A stretch of DNA of 35,825 bases from Candidatus Limnocylindria bacterium (GCA_036523395.1 DATDEH010000004.1:1-35825); one strand, 5' to 3'; shown: positions 7,732 through 16,420, counted from the stretch's first letter. Program-made: numbers and translations. Notes: generated from the letters alone by a model not told the origin.

Positions 7732-8471
7732 CTACCCATCTCCGGTCCCTTGATCCAACCCTGGCGGATGGCGTACACGACGGCCTGCGTGCGGTCGTTG
7801 ACCGACAGCTTCCGCAGGATGCTCGACATGTGATTCTTGACCGTCTGCTCGGAGATGGCCAGAGCGTACGCGACCTCTTTGTTCGTCATCCCCTGGGCGA
7901 TGTTGTCGAGGATCTGGACCTCGCGCGGCGACAGCGGCGCGAAGACGTGCGACGAGCCCGGGCCGTACACCGACAGCTCGCGGAACTCAGCGAGCACCTT
8001 CGACGCGACCGCAGGCCGGTTGAAGACCTTCTCGTTGATGATGAACTGGCCGGCGCGCGCCTTGCGGATCGCGTCCACCAGCTCCACCGGATCGCAGTCC
8101 TTGTTCAGGTAGGCGGCCGCGCCCGCGCGGATCGCCTCGAAGAGCGTCTGCTCCTCGTCCTTCGCCGTCAGGACGACGACGCCGACGTGCGGCAGCTCGC
8201 GGCGGATGCGCTGCGTGACCTTGATGCCCGACGTGCGCGGCAGGTCCGCCTCGATGACGAGCACATCGGGCTCGAGCTCGAGGGTCTTCGCCGCAGCCTC
8301 GTCGCCGTCGGCCGCGGTGCCGACGAGCTCGATATCGGATTCCTTTTGCAGCACCTGGCTGATCCCCATCGTCGTGAGGCGACTGGAATCGGCCAGTACG
8401 ACACGGATGTTCCGGTCCGGGTCCTTCGTGCGGTCAATCTTGTCGGCCAATGGACCTTCCTCTTTCAGCAT
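7728..8471 (-). CDS. LuxR/NarL-type response regulator with Glu at the phospho-site
   Basis: This 247-residue regulator has a receiver domain (about 22-140) and a GerE/LuxR helix-turn-helix (179-240, LSPREVQIL…GMTNKEVAYAL…VKNHMSSILRKL). The DNA-binding half looks fully conserved. In the receiver, the acidic pair reads Asp28-Ser29 instead of Asp-Asp. The phospho-acceptor position is Glu74, four residues before Pro78 in IEADLP; I checked the GAG codon on the minus strand. Thr102 and Lys124 are kept. Glu at this site often mimics phosphorylation, so it may be constitutively active or controlled by protein contact. The ATG at 8471 has little ribosome binding site. A TTG at 8450 has GAGGAAGG just upstream and is a good alternative start. 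It overlaps the upstream kinase gene. Confidence 0.88.
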   Translation of the reverse strand: MLKEEGPLADKIDRTKDPDRNIRVVLADSSRLTTMGISQVLQKESDIELVGTAADGDEAAAKTLELEPDVLVIEADLPRTSGIKVTQRIRRELPHVGVVVLTAKDEEQTLFEAIRAGAAAYLNKDCDPVELVDAIRKARAGQFIINEKVFNRPAVASKVLAEFRELSVYGPGSSHVFAPLSPREVQILDNIAQGMTNKEVAYALAISEQTVKNHMSSILRKLSVNDRTQAVVYAIRQGWIKGPEMGS

Positions 8472-9312
8472 GCGTCGCGCCTGTGGAGCCCTCGTTCGGA
8501 AGCTGGAGTGTAACGGCGGAGCCTTTGCCCGGGCTCGATTGGATCTGCAGGGTCCCGCCGATGAGCGAGGCGCGCTCGCGCATCGAAAGGAGACCGACGG
8601 ACTTCGCGCGGCGCGCCGCCTTCACCAGGTCGAAGCCGATGCCGTCGTCGGTCACGTGGAGCACCCAGTTGCCCGCCGATCGCTGCCAGACGATGCCGAC
8701 CGCGGACGCCTGCGCGTGCTTGTGCACGTTCTGCAGAGCCTCCTGCAGCACGCGGTATACGGCGAGCTCTTGCTGTGGCGACATCGCGGTCTCGCCCGTG
8801 TCGAGCTTGGTGGAGACCTTGATGCCGCACCGGGTCTCCCACTCGCTCGCGTAGTTGCGCATCGCGTCGGCGAGGCCGAGCTCGGTGAGCTCAGGCGGCC
8901 GCAGGTCGTAGATCATCGCGCGGACGGAATCGAGCGAAGAGCGGAACTGTCCGCGTAATGTCCCGAGCTCACTGCGTAGCGTCTGCCGGAGCTCGGCCGG
9001 GGCACGCTCGGCGATGCGCTCGAGATAGTCGACCTCGAAGATCGCGTTGGCGAGGACCTGCGCGGGGCCGTCGTGCACGTCGCGGTACAGGCGCTCGCGC
9101 TCGGCCTCGAGACTTTCGAGAACGCGCTGCGCGACGTCGAGCGTTTGGCCGTCTCCGTGTGGCTCCGGCTCGATCCCGGAGCCGAGGAGATACGAGACGC
9201 TCGATTCGATGTGCTGCACGACGAGCTGAAGCTGCTTCAGTCGCCGGTAGGCGCGCTGCGTGCTCTCGTCGAGCTCGCCCTCGGGCGACCGGCCGGATTG
9301 GGCCTCGGCCAT
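8434..9312 (-). CDS. DegS/NarX-like histidine kinase, intact
   Basis: This soluble HisKA_3 kinase has 292 residues from the ATG at 9312. A coiled-coil N-terminus is followed by ERLYRDVHDGPAQVLAN with phospho-His80, and by a complete HATPase_c domain: QEALQNVHKHA with Asn195, TDDGIGF (221-227) and SVGLLSMRER (238-247). No membrane segment is present, so it should sense a cytosolic signal or partner. The same frame stays open upstream for 62 codons, back to the shared TGA at 9499. The last 35 or so of these read as convincing coiled coil (DDLEAQFDALVDALRRDV…), yet no ATG, GTG or TTG occurs there. A TATACT box (9462-9457) lies exactly 6 bases before an ACG at 9450, which may be the true start. 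It begins the kinase-regulator-kinase-DinB operon. Confidence 0.88.
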   Translation of the reverse strand: MAEAQSGRSPEGELDESTQRAYRRLKQLQLVVQHIESSVSYLLGSGIEPEPHGDGQTLDVAQRVLESLEAERERLYRDVHDGPAQVLANAIFEVDYLERIAERAPAELRQTLRSELGTLRGQFRSSLDSVRAMIYDLRPPELTELGLADAMRNYASEWETRCGIKVSTKLDTGETAMSPQQELAVYRVLQEALQNVHKHAQASAVGIVWQRSAGNWVLHVTDDGIGFDLVKAARRAKSVGLLSMRERASLIGGTLQIQSSPGKGSAVTLQLPNEGSTGATHAERGRSIGRQD

Positions 9313-9456
9313 GCGCTGGTACGCGCGCGCGAACTTCTCGACCTGCTGTCGCGTGCGCCGGACATCGCGCCGCAGTGCGTCGACCAGCGCATCGAACTGC
9401 GCTTCGAGGTCGTCCGGATCTTTGATGAGTCGTGTTGGCTGTGGCGTCGTTTGCCG

Positions 9457-9462
9457 AGTATA
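9457..9462 (-). promoter_or_regulatory. Likely -10 element (TATACT) of the kinase operon
   Basis: TATACT on the minus strand is the best -10-like hexamer I saw in the window. It lies between the GT-C gene stop (9499) and the kinase. No matching -35 is visible. Six bases follow it before the ACG codon at 9450, the same spacing seen before the starts at 2820, 2838, 30522 and 30968. Confidence 0.45.
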
Positions 9463-9498
9463 TGGACGGATACCGGTCGTTCTGGCGACCAGCGCGTC

Positions 9499-10869
9499 TC
9501 AGCGCGGTCGCTCGAGCAATACCGAGCCTTCGTCGCCACCCACGACACGCCAGCCCTGCTCGCGAAGCGCGGCGACCAGCGCGCGATCCGGCTTGAGCAG
9601 CACCTGCGTGACCTTGTAGCGCTCCAGCACCTCTCTCCACCCTGGCCCGAGTTCGACGGCGGCGCGCCAGTCCGCGAACACATCCGGGAGGAACGGGAAG
9701 AGGCGCCCATCAACGAACACGGGACGCTCGGGGGCGCGCCAGATCAGGTAGCCACCCCAGTCGTACTCGTTAAGGAGAACGCCGGACCCGGAGCGCACCG
9801 CGTCGAGAACGACGGTCGGATAGGCCCGCTCGTTCGGGGCGTTCGGCACGAACGCGAGGCCCGCGAGCGCCATCGCCGCGACGCCCGCGCCGAAGCCCAC
9901 GATCGCTCCGCGCGGGTACGGACGGCGGCGTGCGAGCCAGGCATCGAGCGGCGGCCACACGCGCGGCACGGCAGCCGAGATGAACGGAACCGCCGCGAAC
10001 GCGAAGTACGGCATGTGCCGCTGCGCGGACAGTCCGAGCCAGAGCAGTGGCGCGAGAAGCAACAGGTCGAGCAGAGTCCCACCCCCGCGCATCGCAAGCG
10101 CGAGCGTGCCGATGATGAACGCGGCGAACACGAATCCGGCGGGACGTGTGACGTCGGGCGGGGACTCCTCGACGATGAAGCGCGGCGGCGCGGTCGCGTG
10201 TGCCGCCGCGGCACCGAGTCCGAGCGAGCCCGGATCCACGAGCGACGCTGCGAACGCGGTGCTCGCCGTGATCGCGAACGCCGCGAAGTTGCGACGCGCG
10301 AGGAGCGCTTCGAGCGTGAAGATCCCGACGAGCACAAGGCCGAGTGCGTAGCCCCCGTGGAGATTCGTCCACAGGAGCATCAGCGGCGGCACGCCGAGCA
10401 GCAGGCCGAGGCGACCGGCACGCGCGGTGAGGAGCAGGTCGAGCAGGAGCGGGAACAGCGCGAGCGTGAAGAGGTGTGGGCGATCGGTCCACACGATCTC
10501 CGACAGGAGGAGCGCCGCGCAGGTCACCGGGACCGCCACGATGATCGGCGCTCCGCCGCGCAGCGCGACGCGCGTGAGGAAGAACGCGCACACGCCTACG
10601 AGCAGCCCGCGCAGGATCACCAGTCCGCTCCAGCCGCCCGTGAGGTACGCGACATACAGCACGATCTCGCCGAGCCACTCGCCGACGCTGTACGGCTGCC
10701 CGTTCACTGTGCTCGAGAACACATCGGTGCGCAGGAGCGCGCCGTGGTCGAGCATCCACTTCCCCGACGCGAGATGCCAGTACGTGTCCGGATCGCCGGG
10801 CGGCGTCGCGAGCGCGAGCGCGAACGCCGCGAGCGCGACGAAGAGCGGCGCGAGGCTGCGGCCGTTCAA
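9499..10869 (-). CDS. GT-C-fold-like integral membrane protein
   Basis: This 456-residue polytopic membrane protein has about ten hydrophobic segments and a C-terminal soluble part. The early extracytoplasmic motif DPDTYWHLASGKWMLDHG followed by DVFSST and GEWLGE, and the late motif NEYDWGGYLIWR with VFVDGR, are typical of a family of putative membrane glycosyltransferases in Chloroflexota and Actinobacteria. The Asp in the first loop is where GT-C enzymes carry a catalytic acidic residue. The donor, presumably a polyprenyl-phosphate sugar, and the acceptor are unknown. The start is set by a TTG at 10869 that overlaps the TGA of the upstream gene. It is the last gene of the mreB-led envelope operon. 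Confidence 0.75.
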   Translation of the reverse strand: MNGRSLAPLFVALAAFALALATPPGDPDTYWHLASGKWMLDHGALLRTDVFSSTVNGQPYSVGEWLGEIVLYVAYLTGGWSGLVILRGLLVGVCAFFLTRVALRGGAPIIVAVPVTCAALLLSEIVWTDRPHLFTLALFPLLLDLLLTARAGRLGLLLGVPPLMLLWTNLHGGYALGLVLVGIFTLEALLARRNFAAFAITASTAFAASLVDPGSLGLGAAAAHATAPPRFIVEESPPDVTRPAGFVFAAFIIGTLALAMRGGGTLLDLLLLAPLLWLGLSAQRHMPYFAFAAVPFISAAVPRVWPPLDAWLARRRPYPRGAIVGFGAGVAAMALAGLAFVPNAPNERAYPTVVLDAVRSGSGVLLNEYDWGGYLIWRAPERPVFVDGRLFPFLPDVFADWRAAVELGPGWREVLERYKVTQVLLKPDRALVAALREQGWRVVGGDEGSVLLERPR

Positions 10870-12389
10870 TCGGTCGCCTTGGAGATGTGGACCGAGCACC
10901 CGAGTTCGCCGATCACAGGGAAGATCTTGATCGTGTCGAGCACCACGGGCTGTCCGAGCCACGGCGGACGCTCCGTCCCGTTGTAGACCGCGTCGTAGGT
11001 CCGGAAGTGCGCGGCCTCCAGGACAACGGCTCGCGCGTGATATATGGCCGCCGCGCAGGCGAGCTCGGTCACGCCATCGGCCGGCGTGACCATGACCGAC
11101 CGCCCGCTGATCGCGCGCCACGCCGCGGCGTCGATCGCCATGAACGTTCCCGGTGGGATCGCGTCGAGCACGGCTGTGCGTGCACGCGCCGACGCGTTGA
11201 AGGCGGCGTCCCATTGCACGAGCGCGCCCGCGGTGAGTGCGACCGCGAGCGCGAGCGCGCCGGTGACCCAGATACGACCGATCGACGCTTCGCGGCGCGC
11301 GAGCGCGCGCTCGGCTGCGGCCGCTGCCAGCGCCATGCCGAACGGGAAGAACGCAGCGAGCGAATGGAAATACGAGCCGCGCGTGGAATGCAGCGTCCAC
11401 AGCAGCGACTGCGCGAGGAAGACCGCCGCGAGCAGCGACGACCACGCGCGCACATCGGCGCGCGCCCGCAACCGCCACGCGGCAACGGCGGCAAGAGGAC
11501 CGAGAAGGACAAAGAAGGCGAAGAGCGCCGTGGCCGCGTTCGTCACGACCGCGCTCATCTTGGCGATCAGGACGTCCGGCAAGGCGCCGAAGAACTCCGC
11601 CGCGGTCGGCGGCGCGATGCGGAAGAATTGCTGGTAATCGGCCAAGAGCATCGAGCGCGCGAGAATGTCGCTGGTCCCAAGACTCAGGTCGCGCGCGAAC
11701 CACCCACCACCGATCACAAGCGCCACTGCGCTGCCAGCGAGCCCGGCGCTGCGCGACGCAGGGCGAGCGGCGAGCACGAGGAGCGCGAGGCCGAACAGGG
11801 CGCCTTCGGCGCGGGCGAGATAAAGGAGTCCGACGAGGAGCCCGGCGACCGCGCCGGCGCGGAGCGACCCGCTCGCGGCACGAGCGAACGCGAGGAAGAA
11901 CAGCGTGCCGATGAGGGCCGCCGGCGCGAACGAATCGGCCGCCACCCAGCCTGGCGCGAAGACGCCGCCGAGTCCGACCAGCGCCGCCGCTGCGAGGGCG
12001 TAGCGGGGCGAGACTTCGAGGGAACGGGCCGCGGCGTACGCGCCGGCCGGTAGGAACGCTGCGACCGCGATCACGGCGGCCTGCGCCGCGCGGAACTCAC
12101 CGAGGGCACCGCCGAGCACCGCGATCCCGGCGGCCTGCAGTGTGGTGGCGAGCGGCACCCAGAACTGATGGCTCGGGATGGGAAGCGGCGCGAAGTTCGG
12201 CGCCTCGAGGAAGTTCCAGATGAAGTCCGCGGTCAGGCCCTCGCCGTGCGCCAGCCGGCTCGCGACGATGGAGTAATAGAAGGCGTCGGTGTAACCGGGT
12301 TGGGCGACGACGACGGCGCTGGCGACGCGCACGATGAGTGCCGCGACCGACACGAGGAGAACAGGTCGGATGGCCGCGGCATCCGGCAC
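10866..12389 (-). CDS. Membrane glycosyltransferase, GT-C/PMT-like
   Basis: This 507-residue polytopic protein has roughly 11-12 hydrophobic segments, an early extracytoplasmic loop with YTDAFYYSIVASRLAHGEGLTADF (contains an Asp-containing GT-C-like motif) and a C-terminal soluble domain. The arrangement resembles the PMT/ArnT/GT39-GT83 superfamily, which transfers sugars from polyprenyl-phosphate carriers at the outer membrane face. The exact family is not certain. It starts with GTG at 12389, 9 bases after the GT87 stop, and its TGA overlaps the TTG start of the next gene. Its place among glycan genes supports a role in building a surface glycan or glycolipid. Confidence 0.75.
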   Translation of the reverse strand: MPDAAAIRPVLLVSVAALIVRVASAVVVAQPGYTDAFYYSIVASRLAHGEGLTADFIWNFLEAPNFAPLPIPSHQFWVPLATTLQAAGIAVLGGALGEFRAAQAAVIAVAAFLPAGAYAAARSLEVSPRYALAAAALVGLGGVFAPGWVAADSFAPAALIGTLFFLAFARAASGSLRAGAVAGLLVGLLYLARAEGALFGLALLVLAARPASRSAGLAGSAVALVIGGGWFARDLSLGTSDILARSMLLADYQQFFRIAPPTAAEFFGALPDVLIAKMSAVVTNAATALFAFFVLLGPLAAVAAWRLRARADVRAWSSLLAAVFLAQSLLWTLHSTRGSYFHSLAAFFPFGMALAAAAAERALARREASIGRIWVTGALALAVALTAGALVQWDAAFNASARARTAVLDAIPPGTFMAIDAAAWRAISGRSVMVTPADGVTELACAAAIYHARAVVLEAAHFRTYDAVYNGTERPPWLGQPVVLDTIKIFPVIGELGCSVHISKATD

Positions 12390-12398
12390 CGCGCGAGT

Positions 12399-13589
12399 CT
12401 AGGCGGAGACGCTCGCCCGGGACGAGCGCACGCGCAGCGCCGCCGCGACGAGGAGCGCCGTCGCGGCCGTCACGACCGCGGAGAGAGTCTCGTTGCCCCG
12501 TGGGAACGCGACCGTGTAGAAGAGCCACTGGAGGGGACCGGCAAGAGCGACCGCACCGAGCGTGAGCCACATTCGCGTGCGCGGTGACGCGGAGCCGGCA
12601 CGAGCCAGGACGAAGGCGTATGACACGAACAGCACCAGGAAGTCGTAGCTCCACGCATACGGCGTCGCGAAGAGCGAGATCGGCAGCGTGAGCGAGAACA
12701 GGCCGACGTCGTCCACGCCCGAACGCCGGACCAGGAGCCAGCACCCGATCACGAGGGCGGCCACCAGCAGCGCACCCACTGCGGCGTTCCCGAGCACGTC
12801 GGCCGCGAGACCCCACGCGGTCGGGAGGAACACCGCCACCCTCGCCCGGCGCACCACGAGCTCGTCGAGCCACTCGAAGATCCAGCCTGGGACGAACAGC
12901 ATCGGCACGACGACCATCGCGGTGCCGGTACCGACGACCGCCGCGAGAACACGCCAGCGCCGCTGCGCCAGCGCGCGTAGAGCGATGGCGGGGATCGCGA
13001 GCGCGACGATCTGCGGCTTGAGGGCGAGCCCGGAGAGCGCTGCGCCGGCGACCGCGCGCCCGCGCGCGACCAACAACACGAAGAGGCCGGCCAGACCGAG
13101 CATCACACCGGTGATCTGTCCGTAGATCACGAGCAGCCAGAGAGGCTGGGCGGTGACGAACAGGATCCCGAAGAGGGGCGCGAGCCGCGCCGGCCCGCGC
13201 ACCGCGAGCCAGGCCCACCAGGCGCCGGCGAACGCGGCGCCGAATGAGATCGCCATCCATGCGCTCGCGGCGTATTCGATCGGTAGCGCGCCGATCGGCA
13301 ACATGACCACCGCCGTCCACAGCGGATAGCCGTAGCGGCCGGGGCAGGAGGAGCGCACGAGACGACCGCCGCTCGAAGGATCGGGGTACAGGCCGCCGGT
13401 CACTTCCTTCCACCAGGCCTCGTCGTACGGGTCGTGCCCGACGACGAGCGACCGCGCGCCGTGATAGAGGCAGAAGAAATCCGTCGCCTGGTAGTAGAGA
13501 TTCGACCGAGCCGCGACGGCGCCGGCCGCGAGCAGGACGAGGACGATCGCCGCGAGCCTAGCGCTGCCCACTCGTCCGGAAGTCATCAC
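12399..13589 (-). CDS. GT87 family polyprenol-phosphate mannosyltransferase-like protein
   Basis: This 396-residue polytopic membrane protein has the DUF2029/GT87 signature. The first loop holds TDFFCLYHGARSLVVGHDPYD, followed by RYGYPLWTAVVMLPIGALP. GT87 members such as mycobacterial PimE transfer mannose from polyprenyl-phosphate mannose onto lipid glycans. The acceptor here is unknown. It begins with two adjacent ATGs (13589 and 13586) and overlaps the flippase-like gene by 32 bases, which indicates co-translation within the mreB-led operon. Hydrophobic segments alternate along the whole length, with a short Arg/Ser tail. Confidence 0.85.
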   Translation of the reverse strand: MMTSGRVGSARLAAIVLVLLAAGAVAARSNLYYQATDFFCLYHGARSLVVGHDPYDEAWWKEVTGGLYPDPSSGGRLVRSSCPGRYGYPLWTAVVMLPIGALPIEYAASAWMAISFGAAFAGAWWAWLAVRGPARLAPLFGILFVTAQPLWLLVIYGQITGVMLGLAGLFVLLVARGRAVAGAALSGLALKPQIVALAIPAIALRALAQRRWRVLAAVVGTGTAMVVVPMLFVPGWIFEWLDELVVRRARVAVFLPTAWGLAADVLGNAAVGALLVAALVIGCWLLVRRSGVDDVGLFSLTLPISLFATPYAWSYDFLVLFVSYAFVLARAGSASPRTRMWLTLGAVALAGPLQWLFYTVAFPRGNETLSAVVTAATALLVAAALRVRSSRASVSA

Positions 13590-14616
13590 GCGAGCGCAGG
13601 TACACGATGCCGCCGATCACGATCACCGAGAACACGCTCACGGCGCGGTCGAGCACGGCGACCGCCACCGCGTTGGAGTTCGACAGGCCGAAGCCCTCGG
13701 TGAGGACGTACACCATCGCGATCTCAACGAAGCCGAATCCCGCGGGCGTGAGCGGCACCGTCGTGAGCAATGACGTCGCGACCGCGACGAAGACGATCCC
13801 GGATGCGGGCAGATCGATGCCGAGGGCCCAAAGGACGAACATGAGGCGCATCGCTTCGGCGCCCCAGATGATCAGCGTGAGCGGTCCGGCGAACGGCAGT
13901 GCCCGGAAGCTGTGCAGCACTCCTTCGCGGAAGAGGCGGCCGATCCGGCGCACCTCGCGCGGGAAGAAGCGAGCGACGGTGGGACCGAGCGCGTAGATGG
14001 CGACGAGGCCCGCCGCGATCAACAGCGCGAGCACGCCGGCCGTGACGTAGACGATCCACAGGTCCGGAAGCACGGTCCGACCGAACGCGACATATCCGCC
14101 GACGACGAGCAGGCCGAAGACGACGATGAGGTCGAGCAACCGTTCCGCGACGACGACGCCGACCGTGCGCGACATCGAGATGCCGAACTTCCGTTTCACG
14201 AGATAGGAGCGGTACAGATCGCCGAGCTTCGCCGGAACGAGGCTGTTGACGAACCAGCCAAGGAACAGGATGCGGAGGAGGTCGCGCCAGCCGAGATCCG
14301 CGCCACCCTCGCGTAGGAGCCGCGCCCAGCGGGCCGCCCGCAGTGGGAACGTCGCGTAATAGACAAGGAGCGCGCAGCCGACGAGCAGCGGGCTCGATCT
14401 ACCGATCGTCCGCGTCGCCTCGGACCAGTCGACGTTGCGCGCGAAGAGCGCGATGAGGATGAGCGGGATGATCGTCGAGACGAGCTCGCGCATCCCGAAG
14501 AGCTGGCGGCGAACCGCGAGGTCATCGGTCTGCTCCGCGACCTCGGCGAGCTGCTCGATGCTCGGGTCTTCGACGTGGACCGGACGTTCGAGTTCGTCCG
14601 CCGGCCTCCGCCTCAT
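13558..14616 (-). CDS. LPG-synthase-TM/UPF0104 flippase-like membrane protein
   Basis: This is a polytopic protein of 352 residues with the lysylphosphatidylglycerol-synthase transmembrane (UPF0104) fold. The family motifs FVNSLVPAKLGDLYRSYLV and VPLTPAGFGFVEIA are both present, and about eight hydrophobic segments are spread along it. Proteins of this group flip or transport lipid-linked molecules or lack a known function. The soluble MprF synthetase domain is absent. The preferred start is the ATG at 14616, which forms an ATGA overlap with the PHP gene stop and has AAGAG just upstream. A longer frame from a GTG at 14646 would overlap the PHP gene more and adds a non-conserved leader. Confidence 0.82.
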   Translation of the reverse strand: MRRRPADELERPVHVEDPSIEQLAEVAEQTDDLAVRRQLFGMRELVSTIIPLILIALFARNVDWSEATRTIGRSSPLLVGCALLVYYATFPLRAARWARLLREGGADLGWRDLLRILFLGWFVNSLVPAKLGDLYRSYLVKRKFGISMSRTVGVVVAERLLDLIVVFGLLVVGGYVAFGRTVLPDLWIVYVTAGVLALLIAAGLVAIYALGPTVARFFPREVRRIGRLFREGVLHSFRALPFAGPLTLIIWGAEAMRLMFVLWALGIDLPASGIVFVAVATSLLTTVPLTPAGFGFVEIAMVYVLTEGFGLSNSNAVAVAVLDRAVSVFSVIVIGGIVYLRSRDDFRTSGQR

Positions 14617-15293
14617 GCGGATCTCTTCATGCGTCGTCGGGCCCACCAGTTCCGGATCACATCGAGGCGCGTCAGCACGTGGATGTAGTTACCGGTGAGC
14701 CTGCCGATGACGCTGCCTTCGCGAAGGGCGGCGATGAAATCCTCGCGACCCGCGAACTCCTCGACCTCGACCCAGGCGCGCCCGATCTCCGATGCGCGAT
14801 GCGCGTCGCTCCCTACGGCTCCAGGAAGTCCCTTGTCTTTGGCGAACGCCGCCGCGCGCACGTTGTCCTGAGTGAATGCTTCGCGGGCGTTGAAGACCTC
14901 GATGCAATCGATGTCCTTCCACACACGCTCGAGCACCGAGCGCCGCAGGTGGAACCGCCGGTTGCGGCTGAACGGATGCGGGACCGAGACGAGTCCGCCC
15001 TGATCGTGGATGCGGGCGATCGTGTCGTCCGCTGAGAGGTCGCGCGGCACCGACCTGTCGAGAAAGAGGCCGATGATCTCGCCGTCGCGAGTGCTGACCT
15101 CCTCCCCCACGATCACGCGGAAGCCATCGGCGAGCTCGCGCAACCGCAGCGCTCCCTCGATCGTGTTGTGATCGGTCGCGCACACGACATTCAGGCCGGC
15201 GGCCTTGATCGCAGCGGCCTGCGCCGCGAGCGGCGTGCGGCTGTCCGGCGAGTACTCGCTGTGCGTATGCATGTCGACCTTGACCTTGCTCAT
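14613..15293 (-). CDS. PHP-domain phosphoesterase
   Basis: This 226-residue cytosolic metal-dependent phosphoesterase is of the PHP superfamily. Metal-binding motifs occur in the expected order: DMHTHSEYSPDS with His9 and His11, TDHNT with Asp41-His42, GEE at 63-65, VPHPF with His106 and GSDAHR with Asp163 and His165. The closest family sense is the YciV/TrpH-like group, some of whose members are 5'-to-3' exonucleases or nucleotide phosphatases. The substrate is not evident. The start is set by an ATGA overlap with the GT4 gene at 15290-15293. It sits between a glycosyltransferase and a flippase-like gene, so a role on a phosphorylated sugar or lipid is possible but speculative. Confidence 0.86.
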   Translation of the reverse strand: MSKVKVDMHTHSEYSPDSRTPLAAQAAAIKAAGLNVVCATDHNTIEGALRLRELADGFRVIVGEEVSTRDGEIIGLFLDRSVPRDLSADDTIARIHDQGGLVSVPHPFSRNRRFHLRRSVLERVWKDIDCIEVFNAREAFTQDNVRAAAFAKDKGLPGAVGSDAHRASEIGRAWVEVEEFAGREDFIAALREGSVIGRLTGNYIHVLTRLDVIRNWWARRRMKRSA

Positions 15294-16420
15294 ACGGTCC
15301 CCCGCGCCGTCCGCCCGCGCGCATAGGCCTCTTCGACGATCGCCCGAATGCGGTCTCGGAATCGTGACACATCGAAACGGAGTGCGGAACGATGCAGCTC
15401 GTCGACATCCCACGCGCGCTGCTCTACCCGGAGCACCGCATCCGCGAACGCGTCGGCGTCGGCGGTCGCGACGAGCGCGCCGTCGATCCCGTCGCGCACG
15501 ATCTCCGGCGCACCACCCGCAGCGAGCGCGACGACCGGCGCACCGGATGCGAGCGCCTCGACGCACACGATCCCGAAGTCGTCTTCCGCAGGGAAGATGA
15601 GACCGCGCGCCGCGCCGAGCAGCTGACGGAGGGTCGCGTCGTCCAGGTGCCCCGCGAAGGCGATGTTCCCCATGGGACGCCCCGACGTATCGCGCGCGAT
15701 CGCCTCGAGCGAGGAGCGCTCCCGTCCTTCGCCCACGAGGATGAGACGCATGCCGAGCCGCCCGAACGCGCGCACGGCGATGTCCGCACGCTTGTACGCG
15801 GAGAGCCGGCCGACATAGACCCAGAAGTCCCCGCGCTCCCGTTGCGGGACGAAGGTGTCGACATCGACTGGCGGATGCAGCACCTCGCTCTCACGCTCGT
15901 AGTAGCGGCGGATGCGCGCGGCGACGACCTGCGAGTTGGCGATCCAGCGATCGACGCGCGCCGCGAAGGCTCGATCCGTCTCGCGAAGTCGCGACAGCAG
16001 CTCTCCGACCGCGCCACGCAGCGGCGCGGGGACCTCCTCGTGCAGGTACTGATCCCTCCAGTCCCAGAGATATCTCGTCGGTGAATGGCAGTACGCGACC
16101 TCTACGGTGTGTTCCGCGAGCCCCAGGCCCTTTATGAACGCAGACGTTGAGACGAGTGCGACGTCCGTGTCCCGAGAGACTCGAATTCGACGCGCGGCGC
16201 CTGGATACAGCGGGAGAAGAACGCGATGCACGCCGCCGCCGATCGAGAACTGCTGCAGATAGCTCGTGCGAAGGTCCCAGCCTGAAAGATCGCCATACCG
16301 CCGCCGGTCGTGGAAGAACGTATGCACGGGCGCATCGGGCCACATCGCGTGCAACACGTCGACGACGCGCTCGGCGCCACCACGCGCGGCGAAGTACTCG
16401 TGCGCGAGCGCGAGCTTCAA
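15290..16420 (-). CDS. GT4-family glycosyltransferase
   Basis: This 376-residue cytosolic GT-B enzyme carries GGAERV at 14-19 in the acceptor domain. The YCHSPTRYLWDW segment (110-121) is typical of mannosyltransferases related to WbaZ. The donor-site parts are YVGRLSAYKR (202-211), the EDDFGIVCVEAL motif (279-290) and GGAPEIV. It probably adds mannose or a similar hexose from a nucleotide sugar to a lipid-linked acceptor. The start is the TTG at 16420, overlapping the wecG-like TGA at 16417. The frame stays open upstream, but that part lies inside the wecG-like gene and is low-complexity Ala/Arg, so I exclude it. It is coupled to the PHP gene by an ATGA. Confidence 0.88.
   Translation of the reverse strand: MKLALAHEYFAARGGAERVVDVLHAMWPDAPVHTFFHDRRRYGDLSGWDLRTSYLQQFSIGGGVHRVLLPLYPGAARRIRVSRDTDVALVSTSAFIKGLGLAEHTVEVAYCHSPTRYLWDWRDQYLHEEVPAPLRGAVGELLSRLRETDRAFAARVDRWIANSQVVAARIRRYYERESEVLHPPVDVDTFVPQRERGDFWVYVGRLSAYKRADIAVRAFGRLGMRLILVGEGRERSSLEAIARDTSGRPMGNIAFAGHLDDATLRQLLGAARGLIFPAEDDFGIVCVEALASGAPVVALAAGGAPEIVRDGIDGALVATADADAFADAVLRVEQRAWDVDELHRSALRFDVSRFRDRIRAIVEEAYARGRTARGTV

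Noticed and set aside
9073-10986. A 637-codon open frame on the plus strand
   Set aside because: It is antisense to the intact kinase and GT-C gene, is Arg/Glu/His-rich with no recognisable motif, and arises from codon bias in GC-rich DNA.
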